Assembly: GCF_964204645.1 (NCBI RefSeq)
Contig: NC_134025.1
Location: forward strand, 7,445,001-7,509,000
Length of the DNA stretch: 64,000 nucleotides
Origin: Tubulanus polymorphus
Lineage: Eukaryota > Nemertea > Palaeonemertea > Tubulaniformes > Tubulanidae
Direction: 5' to 3'
In this document: one piece after another, positions 13,001-25,600 of the stretch
Position numbering within the stretch: position 1 is the first letter of the stretch
How the letters are laid out: each line of letters starts with the position of its first letter
Translations under genes and position numbers: made by a program
Notes under the pieces: generated by a model
The model's database searches: none
What the model saw: only the letters and a program-made list of their open reading frames with translations
What the model was told of the DNA's origin: nothing

Positions 13001-14878
13001 TGAAGAAATATATGATGTAAATCACTATACAGTATATCACAGCATATTTCTTTGTTCATAAAGATTTCTAGAGAGCATTTCTTCTACTGGTTGAGTGCCA
13101 TAAACAATATTAGTAAAGGAGAAACGTGTTTACTGAAGTTGCAAGATGCACCGACTAGTATTATCAATACCATTAATGAAGCGACAGTTGAGTATTATAA
13201 AGGAATTTCAAATCTAAAGGTAATAACATTTATTCGCATTTCAGCTTGCGTAGATATGAATGCAATGCACATTTGATATAAATTTGTGCGTATACCATGA
13301 TTTTTAGGCTGCAACTACCCCGTTGTTTCCACTAAGTTTTCCTGTTGACTACATGCGTCTGAGAGTTGAAACGCTTCAGGCTCACATTCAACTGATGACA
13401 GCCTGTACGAGTTTTCGGACAAACCCACCACCAGCGATCGCTACATCGCTTGCAGCTTCAACCGGTCAGGAACAACATAAATGTGGTCGAGGTGCTTTAC
13501 AGGTATTGGTTAGATAAATGCTCCACGATGAAAGAAATATAGTAAGAGTTTAATACCATTTGATTACCGCCGGTAGTTGTTCTTTTGTTCATCTCTTTCA
13601 GTTGCAAAAATGTGCGGATCTTTTTTCTGCGATAGTCAACCAATATAATAACCTATACCAAGCGTCATTTGATGCTGATCCCCAGACACTCAATAGCATC
13701 CTACTGTATCCTTTCTAAAAATCAAACCCACTCCGTGATTTAATTTGATGCATTTGTCCTTAGCTTGATTTTGTAGATTACAGCAATCTTGTCAGCTAAT
13801 GATATTCTTAGTGGATACTGTACTCAACAAAAAGCCAAGCAGGTATTTGTAATTCATCATTGAATTTATGGGGGTAAAGCTAAAAGATTGGTACATGAAC
13901 AGCGATGAAATCTTTCCTCAATTTCAGCGACGCTTCATACTTGCATGGTATGAAAATACCGCAGACTTTGCGCATTGAGCAGCACGAGTTGATTGATGTG
14001 TTCCAACTTCTGTTGACTGAGTTACGACAAGTTGCTAATCATAGTTCATCATCAAGTGCTGGCAGTGGTGGACTCATTACATTCAAGGTTTATTCAATTC
14101 CGTGTTTGATATTTCAGCAGTGTCAAACTTTTAATTGATATATCAATATGTCCCAGTATTGTTGTTTGTGTCGTTTATAGCATGTTGACTTCCTTTTGAG
14201 AGCGTCACAGACGATAGTAAGAATCCCGTTGTGTGTGCCCAGATACATTTTTCAGAGCTTGCAATCGACACTGATAAAGGTAGATGGGGACCAGCCGCAA
14301 ATTTCCCTAGACATAAAACATTTTTTATGTATGACTGGTACATGTATTTATCGTTTCATTTACAGTTAGCTATTTCTCCACAACCTCGCTCCAGCAATGA
14401 GCCGGTATCAGTTCAGAGTGATACACACTTATCCGTGAAAATTGAAGGTGTCGTGCAGCATGGGGCTCATCCCGGATTGTTCAGAAAGATTCGTTCTGTC
14501 AGACTAACTGTTAACTCAGTCATTCAAAGCCGAGCTCAGGCAACTAATGATGGGAAGGTTTGTACATGTAGTGACTTGATATTTGGTAGAATATTGCAGC
14601 CTTTCATTTATAAAGAAATTAACTAACAATTTTTTCAGCCAATGGAGAACCCTACTAATGATATGGAGCAGGTCGTTGAACCTCATAATGACTATTTCAG
14701 TGCTCAGTTTATTTTCACATTTCCAATCAATGGACTCCATGTGATTAACATTGAGGCATCAATCATCGATCAAGCTGGTTCGATTTGGAAAACTGGACCA
14801 AAGACGAACATGTTTGTCAAGTCGTACGATGATGCTATTCTAAGAGCTCAGCAACAGGCGCAAAAACGAAACTTTTAA
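10040..14878 (+). CDS. INTS7: Integrator complex subunit 7
   Basis: Twenty-one coding exons: 10040-10133, 10374-10503, 10583-10729, 10806-10943, 11106-11235, 11324-11440, 11546-11668, 11750-11864, 11941-12048, 12158-12267, 12360-12462, 12546-12688, 12767-12952, 13064-13219, 13308-13502, 13602-13705, 13777-13842, 13928-14087, 14181-14279, 14366-14557, 14639-14878. They join to 951 residues (human about 962). Recognisable blocks run in human order: KFPRLFEKYPFPILINSAFL, LRLCILKVTQQCQRHL, RTLGSMAAIIPERKN, the HEAT-like solenoid, TNPPPAIAT, YNNLYQASFDAD, KIEGVVQHGAHPGLFRKI and the C-terminal EPHNDYFSAQF / WKTGPKTNMFVKS beta-sandwich. INTS7 is a scaffold subunit of Integrator, which attenuates RNA polymerase II and cleaves snRNA 3' ends in the nucleus. 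AATAAA follows at 14929. It is tail-to-tail with MTA. Confidence 0.97.
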
Positions 14879-16686
14879 GAATCTATTTGTAAAGACGTTG
14901 TTGTTCACTTGTTATTGCATTTCCTCTGAATAAATCATATGTAGTAATTAAACTGACGTATTCATGTCCTTAGCTGGTGTATTTACCATACTATAGAGAA
15001 GTTTAGATGAGTAAACATGGTCCTTAGCAGGTCAACAAGTGGTACTTTCGGGGAAAATGGTTAAGGCTCTGATTTCTGCTTACAATCATCAGATCACTCG
15101 ATATAAATCAGTTGGGCATTGATAATCCTTTTTGTGAAGCTTTAGATGATCAACAATTGGAATAGTTTAAGAGAATTAAGGTCCAATTAGAGCGAGACCA
15201 GTAATTGATTAGCCATTGGATCTGGGTAGTTGCACAATGCCAAAGGAAAAATCTGCTGCAAGACGAACTACACAACTTATCTGATCGATTTACTGAACAT
15301 TTATTTATTGAAAATGAATAGAAAAGGGTTTCAAGAAGTATGTGTCTAGTAATAGACCTAAACCTGAAGTTGAGGAAAACCAATTACAACTTCTTTTTGC
15401 AAAAACATAAAGCAGAAATAAATATTTCGGACGTAAACAACATGATACATAGATAATCCAAAATTTCGATTCAATAATTTATTTTTGTTTCGTTAAACTC
15501 TATGTCGTCATGTGAACAAGATAAAAATATATGACGCAACAAGCTTTATCGATAAAATGCTTGGTATCCATGTGAAGAATATGACGCGGTTAATTACATG
15601 ATACATAAACTAAAGAACTATTGCAGGCCGCAGCTATTACTGATGGTACACAGTACCCTTCTATAAATGTTCAATTCATAAAAAAGACAGATTATAAATA
15701 AATAAACCAAACCAAAAACATTACGGCTGGAGGCCGGTTGGTGCGACAAGCTGTACATATCAATTTACAGCAAACGGTATGCCTCCAGTTTTGACCATGA
15801 AATTTCGGTGAATGATATTACATAATGAATGTCGGCTTATCTTGAAGTCCCGAATGGAGGTCATAAAATCAAATTCGATCAAAACATTTCGAAACGATGC
15901 TTTGATTAATTGAATAAATGACCGTGTACATGGAAAGACTTTATATACACTTCGGTTAATACTACATCTACATGTGATAACTACAATAATGTGTGTGTGT
16001 TGCACAGGGTAATTGTACACTGCACAACCAGTACAAAACAACCCCATCCCCGAAATAGACCGCATCAAATTTACATTACAAGTCACTTCCCTGTTTACTC
16101 ATTCATAAATAAAATCACTCATACATCTGCGCGCCTCGTGGTATATTTTACACAAAAAGAACTAACGTTTTTTACTTTTTGTTACCAAACTCACAATCTT
16201 CTTACAATTTTGGCCATCCGCGTGTTCAGAAATGTTCACCTTCATGAGAACTACAGAAGTTCACACTCTTATTTCATAAATACTATTCACATACCAAGAT
16301 AGCGACCGAACTAATTTGTTTCAAATAGCCCCAACTGAACAATTGCAAAATGTGCAAGTTAAAATTAATCATTTATTAGAAGATTTTAGGTGTTTTTTTT
16401 TCATATCTTAATTTATCGTATTTCATTTAGTTACAAATCACCACAGTAAACCGATTCCGGTTTGAATTTGTTCATTTCTTTTTTTTTCAACGATCGCTTC
16501 ACAACATCCACTCATCATCGCGAATAACGTATAGTTCTGGATTTAAATGCGAACACGATTCGGTGCCGGTTACATTGTAAATCACGCTTACACTGTAGGT
16601 GGGTTTAAACTATGAGCAAATACACTGCGACAGTAACCAAAACATCATCACATTGATGTACGTCACAGTCTCCCTGAATCCATCGT
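14879..16686. other. Convergent 3' flanks of INTS7 and MTA
   Basis: About 1.8 kb between the INTS7 stop and the MTA stop. The INTS7 polyadenylation signal is at 14929-14934. On the minus strand, AATAAA-type signals occur near 15300 and 15479 and could end an MTA 3' UTR of 1.2-1.4 kb. Frames of about 100 aa on both strands at 15.7-16.3 kb overlap each other and have no family features, so I treat them as chance. Confidence 0.6.
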
Positions 16687-19600
16687 TCAATCTAGTACTA
16701 CTACTGCTTCCTGAGAACCTTTATACAGAATTTTCATCCATGGTTTCCGGGCTGCTCGACGAAAATCCTGATTGGTCAGTTGCTTCCTCAGTTTCCTGTA
16801 AGTAAACAAACATCAAAATGAAATAATTCTACTTCTGTCCAAGAGGGAAGGGTAGGGGGTTAGTGTTATTTACGCATCACAGAACCAAACATGTCAAAGA
16901 CACAAATGTGAGATTCATTTGAGCAAAATTGACAGGGAGACAACAACTAGAAAGTTCAATGATTTCTAGAAACGCATGCGTCGTAACTGACCTAGTTGCC
17001 TCTGTGGAGACAAAGTACACATCATCAGGTGCATCTACCCAGTTAACCGGTTTCTTCTGCGGAGGTTTGCCCATCATGGTCCTAGGTCCACGCCCGTTCA
17101 TTCCCTGGTGGTTCAGCAGGGGCCCATAACCGCCCTGCAACAAACCAAACAGAAACACTCGATAGTAAGAGAGAGAGAGAGAGAGAGAGTGAGAGAGAGA
17201 TAGAATTGAATGGCATGCACTACTAGTCGCTATATATTCAATAATTCATAGACAATTAGTGCCATGGCATCCCCAACCAAAATAGCCGTTTATATTCCAT
17301 GCAAATTTCTCTACAACTATGATTATTTACAGATCAGCAACAAGGACTTTTGATCAATAATTAACAGCTACGGTTGTTGGAAACTCTCGGGAAGGAAAGT
17401 GCCATTTAATTGAATCCCAATCCAATAATATTGAAAGCAGCCACCAAGCATAAAATTTCTAATAATGAAATAAAACAAAGAGGCGCCTAGCCCGACTAGG
17501 TTTAGGTGAGTTGGGTTTTTTTTGGGGGGCGGGGGTAAATCTAATTGAAATCCCAAGAAGGAAATTGCTTTTATGATGAACCACACAAAGTCCTGGGGAG
17601 CACATAGACCATGATCTGCAAACTTTCAAAGCCGTTCCACGTATACATATACACCTGTACAGAACTGTGAGTTACCAGTTTCCAACATATGATTAAGATA
17701 ACTTACCAGATATAAGACAGGCAGGTAGCAGATATTATTACCGAATTTTTCATTGCTATCCGTATAAAAATTTGTTCGGTCACAAGGGCAATTAAATATT
17801 CAAAAGGCTAACCTGCCGTGCCTGTAATTGTAATATCCAGGTTTACTGAACCACAATTATAACAGAGAATACTGGAACAGCCTTGAAAAGAAGAATACAT
17901 CTCAACCGGCAAGATGCCATGCAAAACTACACCACATTTATAATATCTTACATGTATTATATAGAAAGCGTACACTGTTTAAACTAATTGATATAAAGCA
18001 TAAATCAAAATCTCGCTAAAATAATTGAATTGAGATTATTTAACACTGGTTTTTGCTGAGGAAACTCTTAAAATCTTCCAAAATGTTTTCTCTCTAAATC
18101 TAACAGTAAATGTATTTTACACTACTGGTACACAATAATATAATCCAAAATCAAAATTCATGCATTATTTTTCGTTTTCCTACATAACATGTGCAATGAT
18201 TTCCAACCCACAAATGAACAACACAACAAAAGAAAGTGATTGATTGATAAATGAATACAAACCTGCTGATGAGTCTTGTTCAGGCTCCCAGCTTGCCTTA
18301 TTACACCAATAGATGGACGCTTTGCAGGTGGACCGTCTAAAATGAGTCAAGTTTGATGAAAAATGTTACAAATTTTTTTATTTAAACCGTGTTACACAAA
18401 TAAGCTAGATAATAGACATAATTACATACTTTCAACTCCGTTGGTCTGTTCGTAACCCCTTTTCTTCATGATAGTTGGCTGACCTGCAGTCACTCTTGGG
18501 GGTGGAGAATCACATGACCGCATGGTAGGCTTTGGTTCTGAAATACATAAACACATACACTACAGCCTAAACCGGATAATCAATTGTTCCACTAGAAAGA
18601 GGTGAAATGCCACGTTTGTCACCCCAGGGGCCAGTTGCTCAAAAGTTGGCTTAAGATAACTGGCAGACAAATACCATAGTAATAATGAACTTTTAAATGT
18701 CACTATGTCAACTATCCACTGCTTTACTCTATCTACAACATCTCAGCGACTGGCTCTTAAGTGTTAAAAGGGATGGTGGCCATTTTGAAAGAGCTTAAGT
18801 GTTAGTTCAATGAGCATAATCTATGGACCTAGCCCCTCACTACTACTAAGTCTCACAAAACCATATGTTATTTGAAGTGCGTAGAGCAATGATTGCGATG
18901 ACGTCAAAATCAGCATTTGCTTCAATTCTAGACGAAAAACTTACGTTCAGCTGGAGCGGGAAACAGTAACACTTCGGCTGGCTTACGAACTCCTTCTCTG
19001 CTGAGTAGCGGCGGTTTTTCTTGATTAGTATCGATACCGAGTCGTGAAGACACGCTCTCCATCAATCCACGTTCACGATTCTTCATCGCTTCAGCTTGGT
19101 CGCCGTTAGCAAGTCTTAACTGACCTGCAATTTACATCAGTCATATATATGTGAAAGATTATGAATATCAATGCAATGAATCATCAGTATGACCACTTTA
19201 ATTTGACGTGACCGTCGCCACCGACTTTTACCCGACTATTCCCCGACATGCACGTTGTGCTCCCTGACTCAATCTGCTAAGAATCTTATCAATTAACACG
19301 GTCAAACATGTAAGACATAGACAGAGACCGTTTGATTTTATATGCGATCTAGCAATCTTAACAAATTTCCTCCCCTTTTTAAAGAAAAGTAATTTCCCTG
19401 ACTTTTTCCTAATTTCCAGGTAAATGGCCACCCTGATCATGAAATGTCACACTCAACAAGAACATTGGACTCTGGCGCGGAAAGAATCTTTTCAGGAGCA
19501 TACATTTTCAATTTCATGTAAGTTGGCCCAATCGGGGCAAGTAGCTGGTTCTAAAACTTACATTCTTGTTTGATGGATGTAATATTGATCGCCTGGAAAG

Positions 19601-22600
19601 GATTTCTAGCAGCGTGTCGAATTCGTAGAATATCTCTGCAGATACGTCGCGATAGACGAGTCAGAGGAGTCGTGATTAAACAGAACGCAGCACGCGTTTT
19701 CATTACAGGACGTGGACTGCCTGCTCTTACAGCTAATCCATGAGCGGTAGCTAAATGCCGAGCCAAATGCGACTTCAACTTAAATTCCTAGTAAAAGGCA
19801 GAAACAATTCGTACGATGATTAATCCAAAAGGTAACAATTGCTCCTTTCATCCTGAATCATAATAATGGATTGATAATTTGAAACTTACCCTTCCGCAAC
19901 CGCTAATAGTACAACGATGGGTCCGAAGGGCTGCCATGTGAGCCAAACGCTCTGAAAATAAAGTTTCTTATCACTAAACACGCTTACTTATAATCTCCTA
20001 GAATATGTTGAGCTTATCTATTGACGATTACGTAATTTCATCATGGAGAACATTCGAAGCATTACAGGCATGCCAAGAAAACATATGCACTAGGTTTCAG
20101 AAGTCATAAGCAAGAAATAATGATGACAAACTACAATAAGTTGTCTATTGAGTGATAGTGGTTGTCAGTGCAAATTTCAAGTCAAATGCTTCATCGATAC
20201 GGTACATTAATAATTTCCAATGATTAAAATGCTTAAGATATGTGCATATTTTATGTTAATGTGATCATATATTTGCAATCGTGTTACTTTTTAAACCAAA
20301 AAGCAGCGACTATTTACTCAGATGGAAATCCTCCGAGATACAGCAAATACTGCTAACAAACACCAGCGATCGATGTTCGAGCAAACTCTAACCTTGACAA
20401 ACACATCTGCTGCTGTCTGGCTTTCAAAGAGTTAATCAGTGTCTAGTCAATGCAATCGACTTAAAGCAACTATCAACATTACATATATTGTCAATGCAGC
20501 CAACTTAAATATTTATATCACAACTGCTGTCTGATGATTTGCAGTTACTATGGTAACCATGTGGATAGATGGATATATTGATATATTTCACGCGCATGCG
20601 GTTGTTGCTTATCTGGTGCTTATCGCAAGTGAAAAAGATAAGAAACGGGTGCTAAATTCTGTTAACAAATTCGAAACAACTCAATACGATGGCAGAACAG
20701 AATTTATCTCCACACTAGCTGTTATTAAACTAAAGGTTATGTGACGACTGATTCCAAGCCCGTTACCATATTTTGGTGATAGTATTTGAATAATAGTAAA
20801 CAAAATCAGAATGTTACCTGCGTCAGACCTAATTTCTCTATGACCTATAGCAAAGCCAAAAAGAAAACAACAAAAAATGTAAAACAAAAAGCTTAATATG
20901 AATTAAAATCAAATGGAATGCTTCATGCAATATATACTTCTCAGTAAATTTGTCTGTGTCTATTTTCAAATGATTTTCAAGATATCTCTGGCTCAAAAGC
21001 TGAACTGAGGATGCTCACAATCCACAATTCAGATGTAAAATATCAATATTTATGTAATCCCTCCACAAAATGATTTTTGATATCTTGGCATACGTAAAAA
21101 GTTTAAAAATATTAAGCATGCACAATATTTGGCCAAAAACTGGCCATAAGTTTAATATAGATGTGTATTTTTTTCCTAAATGATCAATTACTGATTCTCA
21201 GTCTTTGAAGCAACAACAAAAATCATGTGTAACGCAACACATAATCGGAAATTTTGACGGAAGCTGTCGTTTTTGAACAGTCATGCTGAAGAAGACAACA
21301 CTGATACATAGATCGGAACATTGAGAAAGGAGCAACAGACAGAGAGTAAAGAGAGAGAGAGATTGTGACAACAGCTATGATGTGTAAGTGACTTACTGCG
21401 TTTGATAGTATCAGTGAGTACGTCCCCCTCTGTAAAGTCTAGTAGCGTGAAATGAAGAGAGCCCAACAAAAAGTGCACGATTATTAATCAGTTATATACA
21501 ATTGACATGAGACAGGATGTACTGATAGATAGATAGATATATTGCATGTATATGGTACGGTAACTTAGATATTTTTCACTAGTCAGGATACTATAGGTTA
21601 GTGGAGATACCTGGGAGTGGGTTCCTGGGAGAGAAGGGAGATCAGCTGACAAGGATACAGTTTTATTCTATTTTGTGACTTGAGTGCATAGGTGTCATTT
21701 AGTTTTCAACATTACATCTAAAATTCTATTTACTACATACACGGAAATAAGCAGAATAATAGCAGGCACTTCTGAAACATATTTGAAGATCTCTGCGTAT
21801 TCCACTCAAACTACTGGTAGCTAATACAATGACATGCTAAATAGTAAGTACATCTGACACAGGCTTTAAGGTTTTCCATTGAACCAAAGGTATTTGCATA
21901 GTGAAGCGACATCTTATTGGACGTAGGTTCTGTATTATACAATGATAGGTGTTTGGGACAGTGGTTTACATAGAGATTCGAATTTGGGAAACCTTTCAAC
22001 GTAGTTTGGTAGGTATGGAACATACGCTAATATCACACAAACAAAACGTAAGGTTAGAGAATAATGACTGCAGGAATGGTTAGTGAATTCAAACGTCTAA
22101 TACATGAGCCAGGAAATAACATAAAACTGACAAAAAAGCTTCAAGCGTAGAAAACCAACCTATTATTTCAATCATTTTCTAGTACTTAACAGTTTGTCAC
22201 TTCTTGTGCGCCGAGGGATCAAGGAAATCAAGCAACATCCACTCATTATTTCCCGTCTCATTTATTAGATATCAATAAATGAAAAAAAAAAAAATAAAGT
22301 AGCTAACCGTTTCTCTGAGTAGGAGGCGGTCGTTCACCATCTAGTGAATAAACGAGAAAGGATAGAGTTGAGTCACTGAGATTCTGAAATTTATTCAGGT
22401 GGATGGGAATTGCAGATAGAAAGTCCTGCGGACAATTCTGGTGAAGGGATAAACTCGAGAAAGTCTCTGGCGCATGTGAGTTTTGCGAGGCAGTGTAAAG
22501 GTTAATAACGATTAGTATTCATCAACTTTTAAAATATTGGGAGAAGCAACTGATGAGTGTACAAGGGCTTGATGGCCGATCAGTCAGCTTGTCAAATGCA

Positions 22601-25600
22601 AGCAGAGCTGCAGCAGAGAAGAATTCTGATGAAATGATGACATTACCAAAATAAATTCACAGCAAACCACACACGAAGGAAAATAGAATATATACGTATA
22701 CACTATGTAATAACAACAATAAAGATAAGTGACAACATCTTTCAAAACATTTCAAAATCTAGCCAAGAAATTTGAGAAAATTGAAATGTCTAAGGGTCGC
22801 AAGTGACACGTAAGTGGCTAGAATGTGAATTGTTCAATTCTATCCCTAAATGGTCCTACATATATTTTACCTGACAGTATTTCACTCTTAGAGCCATTAG
22901 ACCCATTCACAGATACGACATCTGAATATTGGGCATTCGCTAGATTGTAGAAAATAGATAGCACACGCTGTTTAAACCAAACACTCATTCAATCAAATCA
23001 CCAGTCATTCGCAGATATAAGCTTTTTTTTGTGTTGAAGCTCAAAGCAATTTTTTCGATTAACCAAATGTTACATAATTCTCTCACTTTTAAGTAACGAA
23101 CCACCCCCGAGCAGCATATGTTCACCCTTCACGCAGCAGTATGTTGTTTTGGGTAATAACCAGCCTACATTCTGCTTACCTAATCGTGTCGGCATTTTTA
23201 AACCGCCACATTTTTTCCAATACATCCAACAAGCAGCGCAGAGACGACATTGCATGTGCACCGGACCCCATGAATACCATTGATGGGATGAAGCAGCTGC
23301 AAAAAGACATTTAGAATTCAAAACATGAAGCTAAGATTCAATATTCTATATTCTGTAAATAATAGAAAGTGAACTCATAACAGCTTTAAACTCAGTCCTC
23401 ACCATAACAGCTTTCACATGCACGACCAGACAACAGGTCAGATCCTTTCGAGTTCATTATAGCAGCAGGGTTAGGTTTATTACTGAAATGTATGGAATGT
23501 GGGTTTGAAAATGTTCAGTCAACATCACGTCTGTTGTCTCAGGCAAAGAGAGATCAATAGACAGAAACTTACTAATTAGGAATGTAAACCTGTTTGAGTT
23601 TACTCTCTTGTTCAGCTGCTTTTATTCGTTTTTGTTGAACGTATCGATCCGTCGTTTTCCACATGTAATAATATTCTACTATGCTTTTTAAAGTTTTCCA
23701 CGGTAACTGAATATCAGAAAATAATCCGAAAATTTTACAAGACAATGGCAATTTACACCGGCGTATAGTTCACAGTACGATCAACCTAGATTCTCTCATT
23801 ATAAACTACTTACAAAATCTTGCCGTATGTCATTGAAATCTTTTCCATATTTATCTAAAGCCTCTTCGAATAAGTTTGCCTCCGACGCAGACCATTCCTC
23901 CATTTCATCTCGACATAACACAGGTCCGCCAGTAGGGACTAGACTGGCAACTGCGTCGTGAATCACATAGGTGCTTTTATGTAGCGTATCCATAGCATGA
24001 AACTGTTATATGAAAATAGAGATGCAAATGTCATTCATTAAGAATGATGGCTTACCAGAGGCTTTACTTTATTTCATCGAATATTTAACAAACTCTAAGT
24101 CTTATTTACGACATGAGTGGAAATTCTTGACTCATAACTTTAATAAACATTTTAAACTAAGCGTACTACCGTAAGTAATGCCTGGATTAGCAATTTTGTT
24201 GCATAAGAAGCAGGGTTCAACAAGAATAAATAGTTTCTAAAGACTTCTTGTAAAACTCACTAAAGTGACATCTCTTGATGCAGCAGCCGCACTCATATGT
24301 AGACTAGGTTGTCTGACTGTACTTGAACAATCTAAAGCACGTGCAAAAGTTCCTACAGATCTGAAAAGAGCACCGACAAAAATTTCACCAATCAACTCAA
24401 AAATTCATATTTCTTGAATCGGATAATGGGATGGTATATCGTACTAGCTATTTCTCACCTAGCGATAACCATAAACTGATCTATCTGTTTGTCAGACGAG
24501 CCGTTCTCAGGATTCCAAACCAATTCCTCTAATTTTTCACCTTTCCTATCATTTTCATACTCCTCTATAAAAACAAGATCAAAAGGTCAATTATTTACCT
24601 AAGATTCTTTTATCATTTCAGATCCTCGATATGACAATTCTATACATACCTGGCGTCATTTTTAGGGTTATTTTTTCAACTTGAAACTTCGAGCCTACAC
24701 GGATTTCTCCTTTATCAGCTAATAAAGTCTTTTGTTGCGGGTCATAAACTAACGAATAAAAAAATGTATCCTGAAAAAAGAAATTACACAAATATATATA
24801 CATATACACACGTATATAGATATGGAATATAGGGGTAGATCAAGCAGCTGAACACTCAATTGCATCTGAATCTGATCTAGGTGAAGACTGTGCTGACCTC
24901 TTTATTTAAATATGATAATAATGATTCTGTTTCATTGAGCAATGTCACACAGCATTTTCCTCGTATGTGCGTTGCTGGCAACGTTTCCACTTGTCTGGAC
25001 AGAAATAATTCCCGGTGTTTCAACTGATGACGTTCTTTTTCTGCTATTTCATCATCGCTTTCTTGCTCGTCTTCCAAGGCACCTGGACAGGAAAAAAAAT
25101 GCAAGATGTATGAAATTGATCAAAATGCATAAATTTACACACTACCGGTACTGGGAATATTGCGATAGAGGCGACATCAACCTTTTACAAGAGCAAGCTT
25201 GGGAGGTGTTAATGTCACACATTGCAAATGCCAAATGTAACTAAAAAAGAGTTCCACGTTGTAAATACTAAATATTCGGATATGCAACCAAAAGCGAGCA
25301 AGCCCTCTGTATCATTGTCATGATCAAACACATGAAAGATTTACTGACAGTTCAAAGATGTGATTGTGCGATGTAATTTGATGAAATGGTGTAAACTATC
25401 CTATCATTCAACCGTAGTTATTACTAAATAACTGTGGGCTACAATATTTTCCGCCAACAAAAATGCTGGGAATTACGGCATAAATTGTATACTGTAAGAC
25501 ATGATATATGGAGGTTCACTTTTTGAATAAGTAGAAGTTAATTCAAAATATGATGCCCAATCTATGGACCACGATGTCGGATGGTGGTTTCTATCACGAC

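Noticed and set aside
15760-16302. Overlapping ~100-codon frames on both strands downstream of MTA
   Set aside because: They overlap each other antisense, lie in an inferred 3' UTR and show no domain features.
18600-18780. CCAGGGGCCAGTTGCTCAAA-type sequence in an MTA intron as a possible MITE
   Set aside because: A weak inverted CAGTTGC/CGACTGG pairing is visible, but the ends and target duplication cannot be defined from one copy.
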